Positions 21,811-33,479 of a stretch of 64,000 nt of DNA are shown here, piece after piece. The DNA is from Rhizophagus irregularis. Lineage: Eukaryota > Glomeromycota > Glomeromycetes > Glomerales > Glomeraceae. The DNA is taken from assembly GCF_026210795.1 (NCBI RefSeq), contig NC_089429.1, positions 3,286,001 to 3,350,000 on the forward strand, in the 5' to 3' direction. The notes under the pieces were generated by a model, which was given only the letters and a program-made list of their open reading frames with translations, did no database searches and was not told where the DNA came from. The stretch's first letter is position 1. Every line of letters begins with the position of its first letter. The translations under genes were made by a program, and so were the position numbers.

Positions 21811-24660
21811 TTATTCGTTACAAGCAGTGGACACGGCCCTTTTAAGCTCACCATTATACCCACTAATCGTCCACTTTGGTGCCCCAACAGGCTTTTTGTC
21901 ATCGGCTATATGGTCCACATATACTCGAATACGTTTGCCTCTTTTTACATCTTTGTCCAGATAACCTCGTAAAAACTTGCGAAGCTTATTTACGGTATAT
22001 AAAGGAATTAGTACAGCTTGATTTATAAATCAAATCCTTTAACATATTCATTTACAGTATCCGAACGCCAGGGCAGGTCTTTCACAATAATATTGTTATT
22101 TTCATCCGACTCTTCCGGGCTGTGATAGCAATTTTGTTTGGTAATAGGTTCCAATTCGGTTTTATTGAATTGGCCTATTAAATGATCATTATTGTTTTTT
22201 AGATTGTTGATCATTTTCGTTCTTCTTAGCCTTTTCTGTATCAATAAAATAAATAAATATGGCATTAAAAGATATTTCAGTGTCAACATACTAATTACCT
22301 CTGACCAGCGTGTGTTTTTGTGTTTCTTTTTGATTCCTTTTTTTTTCCTCTAGTTCTTTATTGTTGATTTGGTATGTATCTCGCTGGCTACGATGTCTTC
22401 TATATATAATTTGATAAAGAATATTTTCATTCACCGGGTAAACAGTAAAGTCTATGAGCTGTTTAATCGTAAAGATTATTGTTCTGGTCACGAATTCTTG
22501 TTGAGATTTGAAAGTTTTGCTTGGATCCAATCGGCCTTCTTTGGGCATTCTGCTAATATTCCAGAAAATATCTCACTAAAATAATTTATGCAGTTAATAA
22601 AATTAAATAAACCATATGGGCTGATTTGTCTACCTTTAATTAAAATATTGATTTTATTACATTTTTATTATACAAAATACTATATAATATACAGTAAATT
22701 GGGGATGAGTATTAAAAAATTTTTATTTAATGTTATTATACTATAATTTGGTAAATATTTCTTTTAAATTATCGCAGTTTTCAGAATTCTGTATACGTTA
22801 TAATTACTTGATGATTATGATTACAGGACAATAACTGGACAATTACTGGACAATTACTGAGTGATTATGATTATAGGACGATTATAGGACAATTACAGGA
22901 CAATTACCGGGCAAAATTGTCCAGTTTTTGTCCAGTAATCGTCCTATAATCATAATCTCATAATCTTTTTTATTAGATGACCTGCAGGGGGTAGCACAAT
23001 TTTGAAAAGCGCAATAATATAATTCTTAGCACTTACTATATATGTTAAAATTTTGTATTTCAACTTTAAACGTAAATATCTCCAGATCCAGTGATCCAAT
23101 CGGCAAGCTCTTTTTTCGTTCATATAGACCAGATCAAGGGCTTTCCAAAGAGCCTAAATTTATAAAAAATGGATTAGTGGATCCCAAGATATTTGCATTT
23201 AAGCATGTTAAAAAGTTTGTACCTCAACTTTAAATGTAAATATCTCTGGATCTAATGATTCAATCGGCGAGTTCTTTTTTCGCCTATAAAGTTCAGAACA
23301 AGGGCTTTCCAACGAGCCTAAAATTATAGAAAACGGATCAGTAAATCTTGATATATTTGCATTTAAAGATAGTAATACAAACTCCGACATAAAATAATTA
23401 TTTTTATTGTTTGAAAATACCTATTATGATACCATCTTTTATATGATATTTTTATTATATTTTTATAAACATTTATAGCTGCTAAGACTATATAAATTTT
23501 TATTTTACTTTATATTTTATTAAAATATACTTACTTTTTAATAATATATGTTAAAAATTCCATATATATAAGAAATGGGTTTTTTATTAGTGAAATGGGT
23601 TTTTTCACAGCTTTTTTACATTTAATAATTTAAGTTTCGCAAATGTAAATTTTTGTTCAACTTATTATTTAGTCAAGTGATCATCAATCAGATGATTTTT
23701 TGGTATTACAAAACAATTTTGAGTAACAAAAATTATGAAAATCAATTTAATAACTCCTTTTAAGTTTTAATGCAGAGTAAACAAATTAGCCCATATGCTA
23801 ACATATAAAGAAAATAAATAACGATAATTTAGAATTTTATTTACATGTAAAGCCTCTTTCAAATCTTTGTCCATTTCGTCCAAATTTTTATACCGCTTGA
23901 ATCCAACGGATTCGGTATTAATCAACGGGCCATCAGAACGTCGACGACTTAAATATTTATTACCATACTTTCTTCTGCGTCGTCACTTTCAGAATACATT
24001 CGACGATCTTTTGACTTTTTCTGGTTTATGGACTTTGCTGCACTCTCGTCATCGGAAGTTTGCTGATATTTTTTTATATTCTTTCTTTTAGCGATATTAT
24101 CCTTTTCTTCATTCTCGGAAATTCGCTGATTTTTTCTTAGATCTTTCCTTTTGACGTTATTATCCTCATCTTCGCCATCGGAAGTTCGCTGATTCTTTCT
24201 TATATCCTTTCTTTTGACGTTATTATCCTCGTCATCTATTTTGAAAATTCGCCGATTTTTTCTCGGGTCCTTTCTTTTGACATTATTTTCTTCTTCATTG
24301 ATTTCGGAAATTCACCGATTTTTTCTTTTGACGTTATTTTCTTCTTCATCGATTTCAGAAATTCACCGATTTTTCCTTAGGTCCTTTCTTTCGACGTTAT
24401 TTTCCAGACCTATAATGTAAACTGATACATCCCGAGTTGTAAAAATTCCTTGGATATGCATCACAAATTCATTACCTTTTTTACGCCTGTACCCCTTATA
24501 TTTCTCTCTTAACGAATCCGAAACGGAGGTGTCAGAATCGGTATAAGAAATTAAGCCCGAATCACATTTCGTTTGTTGGCTTGACCAGTTATAAAAAGGC
24601 TAATAATAAATAAATGTAAATAAACTAACTGGTATAGATAAACTCCAGAAATTACTTACA
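21811..24660 (-). pseudogene. CACTG-element accessory gene, outer copy, decayed
   Basis: Exon-like pieces on the minus strand: ~24600-24470 (ends GYRRKK), 24420-23950 (tandem ~26-residue repeats of the type NNVKRKDIRKNQRTSD), 23930-23846 (FKRYKNLDEMDKDLKEALH), 22575-22310 (FVTRTIIFTIKQLIDFTVYP), 22230-22023 (VKDLPWRSDTVNEYV) and 22015-21811 (ends GAPKWTISGYNGELKRAV, then TAA). Homology to the 34-44 kb gene is suggested by the intron position before an RR-rich exon with NND, by YHS.EE, by WRS and by the (G/D).P.W......LKR ending. Damage: CGA-to-TGA stops at 24312-24314 and 24363-24365, frameshifts near 22495 and 22020, and a TIR element in an intron. Function is unknown; it could be a TNPA-like DNA-binding partner of TNP2. 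Confidence 0.55.
22613..23797 (-). mobile_element. TIR element, family 'CATATGGGC', copy 2
   Basis: An inverted copy of 118-1574 with ends CATATGGGCTGATTTGTC and GTAAACAAATTAGCCCATATG-type sequence. It is 1,185 bp long and lacks the palindromic MITE; its empty site is at about 23445. It lies in an intron-like gap between two exons of the accessory pseudogene, so it was inserted after that gene. Confidence 0.75.
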
Positions 24661-24780
24661 TATTCGCTTGTTTCTATTGAACATGTTGGGCATATTAGTC
24701 AAAAAAATAAATAAATAAATAAAATAAAAGTCAGCTAATGAGTAATTGACTTCATTTTAACGCTCAGAGCTTAGTGTAAC

Positions 24781-25541
24781 TAAAATTGCCTGCCGAAATT
24801 AGGGAGTTTCGGCATGTCGAAATTGTCGAAACTATTTCGACATTTTGACATTGGCTCTCTGATTTGCCGAAATGCCGAAATAGTTTCGACATGTCGAATT
24901 GTCAAACCTAAAAATATTACGTTTCACATAATAACTAGCATCTAATGATCGTAGAAAGATGCATCATAGCTCGTTGAAATCGTCTCATAACGACGAGTCG
25001 AATGGTGGTTAGATCGTCTTTCTACGATTACTGGATGCCGAGATATTTAATGAAACGTCAAAAATCAGCATTTTGTATTTTGCGATACTGCACCATTTAA
25101 CGTTTCGCCTATTATCTCGGCATCCAGTGATCGTAAAAAGATGATTTAACCACCATTCGACTCATCGTTATGAGACGATTCCAACGAGCTATGGTGCATC
25201 TTTCTAGGATCATTGGATGCCGAGTTATTATGTGAAACGTCAAACGGCGCAGTATCGCAAAATACAAAATGCCAATTTTTGACGTTTTGTTAAATATCTC
25301 GGCATCCAGTGATCGTAGAAAGACGATCTAACCACCATTCGACTCGTCGTTATGAGACGATTCCAACGAGCTATGGCGCATCTTTCTACGATCATTGGAT
25401 GCCGCGTTATTACGTGAAGTGTAATATTTTTAGATTTCGACAATTTCGACATGTCGAAACTATTTCAGCATTTCAGCATTTCGACAGGTTTTAGTTTCGA
25501 CATTTCAACAATGGCCTGTAGAGTTTCGGCAGGCAACTTTA
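24781..25541. mobile_element. hAT-like MITE with 8-bp duplication
   Basis: A 761-bp element with ends TAAAATTGCCTGCCGAAA and, inverted, TTTCGGCAGGCAACTTTA. It is flanked by the identical 8-mer AGTGTAAC (24773-24780, 25542-25549). An 8-bp duplication and TARxG-type ends indicate hAT ancestry. The interior has pairs of the ATTCGACTCGTCGTTATGAG module shared with the pogo-like and palindromic MITEs, joined to GATGCCGAG and TTGACGTTT words. It is non-coding. Confidence 0.85.
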
Positions 25542-25554
25542 AGTGTAACTATTA

Positions 25555-25985
25555 TGCAAAATTCATTTTTTAAGTATGAAAAGAATATAAGCCCAGAGGT
25601 TAAAAAGCCAACAGATAGGCGGATAAAAGCCCAGGTGCATAAAAAGACCCAGTCATCCAAAAGGACAAACAGATAAAGTCCGGTTATATAAAAAAGCTTA
25701 GCGCGCAAAAAACCTTGAGGCTTATGAAAGGACAACGGAAAAATTTTAAATAATAAAAGCCAAGGCTTTGAAGTAAAAGCCTAAGTATGTAAAAAACTTA
25801 ACAGACTATCAGATAAAAGTCCGGTTGCATAAAAAGCCAAGGCTTCTGAAGGTAAAAATGTACGTAAAAAAACAGAACGAACAAACGGATAAAGTTCAGT
25901 TGCATAGTAAAGCAAGGCTTTAAAAGTAAAAGCCCAGGCACGTAAATATTTGAGGCTTTCGAACGGTTCTAAACAGACAATATTA
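25555..25985. repeat. Degenerate ~115-bp tandem repeat
   Basis: About four copies of a unit recognisable by GATAAAAGTCCGGTTGCATA, AAAAGCCAAGGCTT and AAAAGCCCAGGCACGTAAA. Open frames on the minus strand over it are artefacts of the repeat. It lies in what would be the divergent spacer between the accessory pseudogene and the TNP2 pseudogene of the outer element. Confidence 0.6.
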
Positions 25986-26276
25986 CTTACAAAAATTATA
26001 TAAAAGAACAAAAAGAACGCAAAATATTAAACGCGAAAAAATGAGGTTAATTTATTTTATTTGATCAATAAACCGCATGGAAAATTGCCAGTTTTTACAA
26101 TAGTAACATTGGTGTGATCTTGAATTTTAACCATAAAATGTTTACAAAAATTAGAAATAAGGTACCCTGTTACTGTAAATCATGCAATGGAAAATTAGTG
26201 GAGGAAAGGACGAGAAAGAGACACGCAGAATTAGAAGCTTAATATTTCCAGATTTGTCCGCTCAGCACATATAAAT

Positions 26277-29255
26277 ATGTCCTTTCCTAATCCTAAACCT
26301 AACGAAACTCCTGACCAATATGTCACAATGGAAATCGATGAATCTATTATTATAGAAGGATCATCAGGAAAAGTAGTAAACTCGGAAAAAGATTCGGCTG
26401 AACAAGAATTAAGAAATTTACCCGAGGTTGATAATTATGAACCCGATTTTGAATATACCTCTCAAAAAAGGTGAAGACAAGACAAGTTTCAAGAACCTGA
26501 AGCTGATCAGAATAATGAAAATCCAGGCGATGATGATGATGGTGAAAGTGAAAGCGGTATTTCTCTAGATGATGATGTCACGTTTTTGAGTGATAATGAA
26601 ACTCCAGTTGAACAATTCACTGCCCTGACTTCGACAATAATTCAGAATTTGTATATCCTAATACAAATATTAATTACGCAGATTCTTGGATACTGATATG
26701 GATATATAAGTATCAATCAAGATTTCGCTTGTCGGACGTTGCAATAGATTCCTTGATCAAGTTTTTTCAGCAAATATTAATGGATGCTAATCAGGCGAGA
26801 TTCAAAAATTTCCCATCTTCTTTATATACTGCGAGTAAGTTGTTACAAGTCGGCAACCAATCAAAAACTTACGCAGTATGTCCAAGTTGTAATAGTTTGT
26901 ATAATATTGCTGAAGTTGTGGCAGAAGAAGGATCCAAATGCACACATGTAGAGTTTTCAATGCAATTAAAAGGAAAACCTTGTGGAATGGAATTAACCAT
27001 GCAAGCCCCGCTTGGTAATAGAAATAAAAATCGTCCGAAATTGTTATTTCCCTTGCCGAGTTTGAAGTTACAAATAAACAGTTTGTACCAACGATCAGGA
27101 ATCCAGCAGCAATTAAGAAAATGGACCAATCGGCACGTTGATAATGGTATGCTAACGGATATTTACGATGGTAAAATCTGAAAAAGTTTTTCTGACATTT
27201 CAGGCGCTCCATATTTTACACCAGAAACTGCAGATTCTCACTTGGGAATTATGATCAATCTTGACTGGTTTCAGCCCTTTGAATCGTCCGCATACAGTTG
27301 TGGGGCGATATATGGAGTGGTTTGTAACCTACCACGTGAAATTAGATTCAAAAAAGAAAATATGTTGACGCTTGGTCTACTACTAGGACCGAACGAAGTT
27401 AGGTTACACAAAATTAACCATTACCTCTTCCCGATTGTCGATGAATTATTAGAGTTCTGGAATGGAATTGAAATTCCTGCCGCTGAAAGAAAAATCTGAT
27501 TAGCATTAATATGCTGTTCAAATGATATTCCTGCAGCGAGGAAGTTCTGTAGTCATATATCTGCATCAGTTAGTTGTCATAGGTGCTATAAAAGAGCAAA
27601 TTCAATTTCAAATAAATTAAATTTTGGCGGCTTTGATGATATGAGTGAGTGGTTCGTAGAGAGAAATTTACTGAAACATCGGCAGGATGCTGAGAATTGG
27701 AGGTTATGTAAATCCTAAGAAAAAAGAAAACGTCAAGTAAGTTTGACTTCTATCAGATGGACCGAATTACTTCGATTGCCGTATTTCAATCTAATAAGGC
27801 ATCTTATCATAGATCTAATGCATTGTTTATTCTTCGGAATAGCCCATTAGATAATTAAAAAATTATGGATTGATGGTAATAAGATCACCAAACATGACCT
27901 AGAATTAATGGAAAAACGAGCAAAAATCATAAAAATACCTGCAGATTTGGGTAGAATTCCAAATAAAATCATAACCGGAGATGGATTTTCTGGATTTACG
28001 GCTAATCAATGGAAATCATTTATTCTAATTTATGCTATCCCATTGATGTGGGATTTGCTCAATGAACCAGATCGAAAAATTTTGGGAAATTTTGTTAGGG
28101 CTTGTACTCTATTAATTTGTCGAATTATTGATGATAAGACATTAAGTGAAGCTCATGAACATTTGCTCAAAGTTGCAATGTTAATTGAAGAAAATTATGG
28201 TCCAGAAAGGATTACTCCAAATTTCTATTTATGTCTTCATATTGCTGATTGTTGCCGGGATTATGGACCATTATATTCATTTTGGTGTTATTCTTTTGAA
28301 AGAATGAATGGAATCCTGGGTAGGTCATTATGATGATTGTTCAATTATTTTAACTTAATATTAATCATTTTTAAATAAAATATCAACAGGCTCTTTTCCT
28401 AACAGTCATCGCCAAATTGAACCCGAACTTCTACGTATCATCATGCAGCATTGGAGACTTGATGACCTTATATCCGTTCAATCAAATAACACTAAGCTTG
28501 TTGAAGCTTTAAAGCTAATAAAGCCACGGGCAACTTCCAGAAGTTTAGCAGCCTATGATAATTTTGAATTTTCTGAGCTGTGTCAATATAGGAAAATTTT
28601 TGTTCAAGAAGTTGATGATACAATTGTCGGTAATGAGCCATTTTCTGGTGAAATGCTCACACCACGTAGAATTCAGGTTGATTTACCTGATAATATTTAT
28701 CAAATCCTGACCGATTATTATAGTAATGATTACGACTTACAATTTACAACAATTGCCGATTCGATATCATCCAGTTCAAGGGACTCGATTGTTGTACCAA
28801 ATATGATTAATCAGTTTGGCCATGTCCAAATTGCAGCAGAAATTATCAGATCAGCGATGTCATCCCGATACTTGAAAAATGCGTGTATTTTGGCAAAGTT
28901 TATCCAAGAAAACTGAGGAAATGAAACAACAGACTTATTTCCTGGCCAGGTTCAATATTATTTTGAGCATACTATCACGATATCAGGTGAATCTAAAACT
29001 CATCGATTGGCATTCGTCAGATGGTACAGACTGGCACCAAACTGACTTATACGATTTTATACAAATATCGATGAGAATGATAAAAGTTCAAATATTGAAC
29101 TTTGGCAAAATGATTTTTATGATATAAGCCGAGACTGTATAATTCCAATTCATTACATATATAGCCGATTTGTATCTAGTGAATTTGTAACTGGTAAAAA
29201 GAAGCTCGTCGCATATAAAGCTGTAATACCAATAAATAGACAATTTCATTTATAA
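26277..29255 (+). pseudogene. TNP2-family CACTA transposase, outer copy, decayed
   Basis: Homologous along its length to the better copy at 44609-48095. Order: an acidic N-terminal part (26277-26650); a CxxC zinc-binding start (VCPSCNSLYN, 26877-26907); YFTPETADSHLGIMINLDWF; NHYLFPIVDELLEFW; the NDIPAARKFCS block followed by CHRC; DLMHCLFFG (normally D-P-M-H); and CLHIADCCRDYGPLYSFW with FERMNG just before an intron at 28318-28388. The second exon runs to PINRQFHL and TAA at 29255. TNP2 is the DDE transposase of plant and fungal CACTA elements. Damage: in-frame stops near 26472, 27179, 27497, 27717 and 27848, 28914, and frame changes in the N-terminal part. Both copies share the intron site. 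Confidence 0.85.
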
Positions 29256-30397
29256 TAAATTTAAAATATAATTAAGTTTATAATAAAATAATATTTATTA
29301 AATCGCCAGTATGTTCATTTAGTTCTGAAACTCTTTCATTTCTCCTTTTTAATAAGTCTATATTTTGTCATGGTGCAAGTTATATAGACCTTTTTTGCCA
29401 AGTGCGTAAAAAAAAAAAAACTTAGGCAAAATCTCTAGTAAATTTAATTTAAAAGGAAATTTTGTGAAAAATTTTATTAAACTGATCATTGTCCAAAGAA
29501 AAAAAGTTAATTATTTATTGTTAAAAATTATTAAATGAAATGTTGTAATGTGTTATAAGAAATATAACATATGATAATAAACTTACTGATAAATGAATAA
29601 AATCAGATATAATATTGAACGGATATTAGTATTGTAAATCAATTTTTTAATTTTAATTTCTCGCAATAAACCTTTGACCAGAATTTTACTCATAGAGTGA
29701 ATATAGATAAAGAATTCATACCGATTTGCTGCTACCAATGGTACTATTAATGATGAGGTATATTTGAGAAACTCCGTTAAAATGAGCCTTTCGCGGATCC
29801 ATTCACGGAAAATGAAAATAATTCGATAAATTCCGTTATTTAATTCCGGAAATATGAGTCTTTTACGGAAAAAAGGTGGAATATAAAAAACAGATCGACC
29901 TTTTTATAGGGTTACCTAAAATGAAGAGAAAAAAAGTAGCTTTCACCCATATGCTTGCCAATAGTTATTGATTGTTGAACCATTGTATCCGAATAGAATG
30001 GTTACCATTATTTGAGTTTTGGGCTTAGTCGACACATTCGACGGAGGGATTATTATTTACGGAACTAGTATTACCTAAAAAGGGAGTTGTTTCCAAGAGT
30101 TAGTGAAACTGCGTTACCCATATGCTGATCGATAGTTGTTGAACTGAAAATGTTGAACTGTTGTATTCGAATAGAATGGGAATACAATGCAAAAAGCTAA
30201 GTAAGACTTATCCTTTGGATCCACAAGACCGGTATTTTAGCTGAGCGTTAACCCTGCAGGAACTTACCATTATTGGCTTCTTGAACTTAATACAAACGTA
30301 TAGCCCATCTTCGCTGCCCTCGTAAACCTTTCTTTATACGACTATTAAAACTTTATTTGCCGCGCTTACAGATATCTTACTTTTTATACTTCCAGAT
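29256..30397. other. Intergenic DNA with a MITE remnant
   Basis: There is no gene. The segment ~29760-29920 has GGATCCATTCACGGA words and ends TTTTTATAGGGTTACC, the same end as the Harbinger-like MITE at 54485-54683, so a decayed relative is likely. Two diverged direct repeats around 29940-30170 (CCATATGCTxxxxGATAGTTxTTGA) are also visible. Confidence 0.4.
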
Positions 30398-31636
30398 CTT
30401 ATAAATCGACGTGTTATTAATCCTGATAATCCAATTATTAATTTATGAATATCTGGTGATGGGAAAAACGTAGGACGTAAGGTTAAACATGTGATTATTA
30501 CATGTGTAATATTAGATGATATTACGAACCTGCATAAATCTGATTATCATTATACAATTATTTTATATCCAGGAACTGAAAATTACGAATTACTACAAAG
30601 AATGATAGAACCAATATCTAACGAATTAAATGATTTGGTATTGAATGGATTAAGAGATTCAAATGGTACAATATGGACAATCAATCCATATTTTAGTAGT
30701 GATTGGAAATTTATGGCAATTGTACTTGGCTTTAATGCTCCCAATTCAAAACATTTTTGCCCTTGGTGCCTTTGTACAAAAGAGAATATTGGAAATAAAC
30801 ACAAGGTTTGTGTTATTGAAAAAACTATGGATCAAATTAAGTTAAAGCCACCACCAGGGCATGTTAAATCTCCTTTACTTCAAATGATTCCTTTAAGTCA
30901 CTATGTTCCAGACGAGTTATACATAATGTTGCGAATTTGGGATAGGTTATAGGATTTAATACTACAAGAACTCAAAACACAAAATCAATTTAATGATTTA
31001 GCAAGAGCAAAGATTCTTGCCAAAATGCGTAGGATTTCAATTTTATTCAATTTTTGGCAGGAACAGGGAACGCAAAATTGGTCTTATACATCTTTAATGG
31101 GAGGAGATAAGGAAAAAGTATTAAAAAACTTTAATTTTCGAGTTGTTTTTGCTGAAGAACGTGCATTTTTAATCAACCAATTATGGAGAAATTTTTATGA
31201 ACTTTATAATAATATGAAATCTCAAAAAATTAATCCAAGTCACTTTGCAGACCAGGCAAAGCAATGGTTAGATTTGTTTCTTACTCCCTTCCAAGGTAAG
31301 CCCAATACTATTACTTTCAAGATGGGTTTATATCGTTCAAAAGATGTAACACCTTACATGCATGTTTTAGTTCACCATTTACCCGAATTTATGGAACAAC
31401 ATCAGAAGTTTGGATTAAGTGCTTTTTCATGTGCTCCTGTTAAAAAAAAAAATCACGATCAAGTTTCTGCATTTTTTCGAAAAACAATGAAAGATGGCGG
31501 AAAGGGTATAGAAAGAAAATCAGCTATTTTTGAGATTTTACATTATGAAAATAGATCGTTATATTTTGCTCAAAAGGGTACTATAGATAAATACTTCAAA
31601 CCACAACATATTCACGTTAAAAAATTAAAAAAATAA
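30398..31636 (+). pseudogene. DDE-type transposase relative (RNase H fold suspected)
   Basis: One reading frame of ~410 codons is broken only by TGA (30446-30448) and TAG (30950-30952). The first stop lies immediately before ISGDGKNVGRKVKH, the second after LRIWDRL. Visible landmarks are an acidic SGDG site, SDWKFMAIVLGFNAPNSKHF followed by CPWC, and a late HVLVHHLPEFMEQH histidine pair, then KKKNHDQVSAFFRKT. The order D, D, CxxC, HxxxH, (E) matches the layout of CACTA/Transib/RAG-type DDE enzymes with a zinc-binding insertion. The residue where I would expect the third acidic residue, just before KKNHD, is lysine (GTTAAAAAAAAAAAT). I cannot name the family. It is convergent with the zinc-finger gene at 31760-32461. 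Confidence 0.6.
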
Positions 31637-31759
31637 AATTCATGTATGTACAAAAAATATTTTTTTTGTTTTATTCATGTACAGTAAATACAATACATAA
31701 TAAATTCTAAAACTCTATTTTAGTTTTTCTAATGAATATGTTATATACATCTATGATAA

Positions 31760-32461
31760 TCAGATTTGTTGTGCACAAAATTTTAAATTAATATATCCTG
31801 CCGAAGTTCTATTATTTTTTGCATCTTCTTTACTTTTCTTATATTTCCACTCAACCGTTAATTTAGGCAAGTTAAATCTTTTTAGCCTATTTTTTAGAAC
31901 CCGATTACCATGTTGATCAGAAAGACTTTCTTGATTAGCATCTGCTTCAGCCTGCGCATCAAATAACACAACAAAAGTTTGCTAGTTATTATTAAAAAAT
32001 TTGCGTCTCCAATTTGGATTATTAAATAAATTAGCTACTTGTGTATACATGTCTGGACCTTGGAAAAAACATTTATAACTACCAGTCCTATAGTTATAAT
32101 AATGAATATAACCTTCAAAGACTCCAAAAAATAAACTTTTCAGACAAGGTAAAGAAATAGTTTGTCTACCCGACTTAGAAAAATGATCTTTTAGTTTACC
32201 TTGAATAACGTGAACAAGCTGTGCTTTGAACTCGTTTATTGCTTCTAGAGGTAATGTATACAACCCTTCATGCCGCGTATTGTATTTTTGTACAATAGTT
32301 TTATGTCGTGTTAAACCAGATTTACTTCTGTATAAAGCCTTACAAACCGTACATTCATGTAAAGTGAAGGAAGTAGTTGGTGAAGAAAGTGGAGTGGGAA
32401 TAGGATTTATTTGATTACTTTGATAGAAACTTTGAGAAAAGAAATTAACAAAAGTGTACAT
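31760..32461 (-). pseudogene. C2H2 zinc-finger protein, probable transposon partner gene
   Basis: A 233-codon frame interrupted by one TAG (31982-31984). It has one C2H2 finger near residue 36 (CTVCKALYRSKSGLTRH), then a region with GRQTISLPCLKSLFFGVFEG and YNYRTGSYKCFFQGPDMYTQ, and a basic C-terminal part (NRLKRFNLPKLTVEWKYKK). It has a single exon and lies 123 bp from the convergent DDE pseudogene; the pair interrupts the spacer between the outer TNP2 and Myb genes. It probably binds DNA, by inference from the finger. Confidence 0.6.
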
Positions 32462-32775
32462 TTTTTTTGCAAAAAAAAATATTTAAAAAATTATATAAAA
32501 TAGCAATGAAAACTTTTAGCAATTTCAATATTCTTACTTGTCAAAAACACTTGGTCAAAGGTTGGAACAATTGGTTTGGTGTCAGAACGATTGGTTAGAC
32601 ATTAAAATACGTTAAAATACATTAGAACGATTGGTTTAATCATAAAAAATTTTTTCTCCTCGTGTATTAAGGCAATACTTGCATCAGCTGATAAACCAAG
32701 TCGCAAATCACAGCTGCAGAAATCAGCTGATCAGTGGCCTTAAAAAAGGCCCAATTACAATAATACGCGCATATG
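32462..32775. other. Short spacer with GATTGGTT repeats
   Basis: It contains AACAATTGGTTTGGTGTCAG / AACGATTGGTTAGAC direct repeats and two CAGCTGAT palindromic words. No gene is present. It may be the right flank or end of the DDE/zinc-finger unit; homology to 48764 onward begins at its right edge. Confidence 0.35.
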
Positions 32776-32931
32776 ATCACAATTAAGATCAAATTACATT
32801 ATAATTATGCGTAGAAAAGTGGTATATTTTTTTACATAAATAAGGCAATTATTGAATTTTTTTTATTTATCTTTTTAACCCAATTTTTCATCATAATAAA
32901 TCAATTTTTCATCTATAATAAATGGCCAACC

Positions 32932-33479
32932 TTAATATTTTAAACGTCAACATAAATAACGTACTTTCTAACTGGCCACCAAAGCATTAATTAGGTAAAT
33001 TTGTATAAATCTTATAATAAAAAAAATGGAAAGTTAAAATAGTAACTTTATTTATATTAATTAGATACTGGCGCTTATATCATGATGTTTTTGAGAATCG
33101 TTCAATCCAAGATTATTCAATAATATGGGCAAGAATAGCAAAGAGAATAAGTAACAATTATAACTTTATTGTGACCCAAAATTATTGTCGCAATAAATGG
33201 AGGGCGTTAAAAAGAGGTGAATCTTTTACCATTTGTAATTAATTTGTGAATATTAGTAAATACTTTATTAATATATTTAATTAATAATAGATTTTGAAAA
33301 TCTGACCAGGATAAATAATGGTTTGTATATTTGAGGTTAACGTTAAATTTCTCAAACAATTCACATAAAACCAATTTTATTTATTTTAGGGAATCCTGAT
33401 AGTCACCTGATCCACTCTCCCAACAATTACAATATTCACTTTATTAATGAATTAAGCGATGAATTCTGGCTGCAAATTA
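32932..33479 (+). pseudogene. Myb/SANT-like RS protein gene, exons 1-3 (outer copy)
   Basis: Collinear with exons 1-3 of the intact gene at 49117-49930: a start MANLNILNVNINNVL, the helix-rich exon with WARIAKRISNNYNF, and exon 3 with NPDSHLIHSPNNYN. A ~10-base deletion in exon 1 (after CTGGCC) shifts the frame. Intron 3 is interrupted at 33517 by the 21-kb CACTG element; the rest of the intron and exon 4 are at 54482 onward and 54730-54893. Confidence 0.75.

Noticed and set aside
23867-24420. Plus-strand Phe/Leu-rich frames
   Set aside because: They are complements of the KRKD-type repeats of the minus-strand accessory pseudogene.
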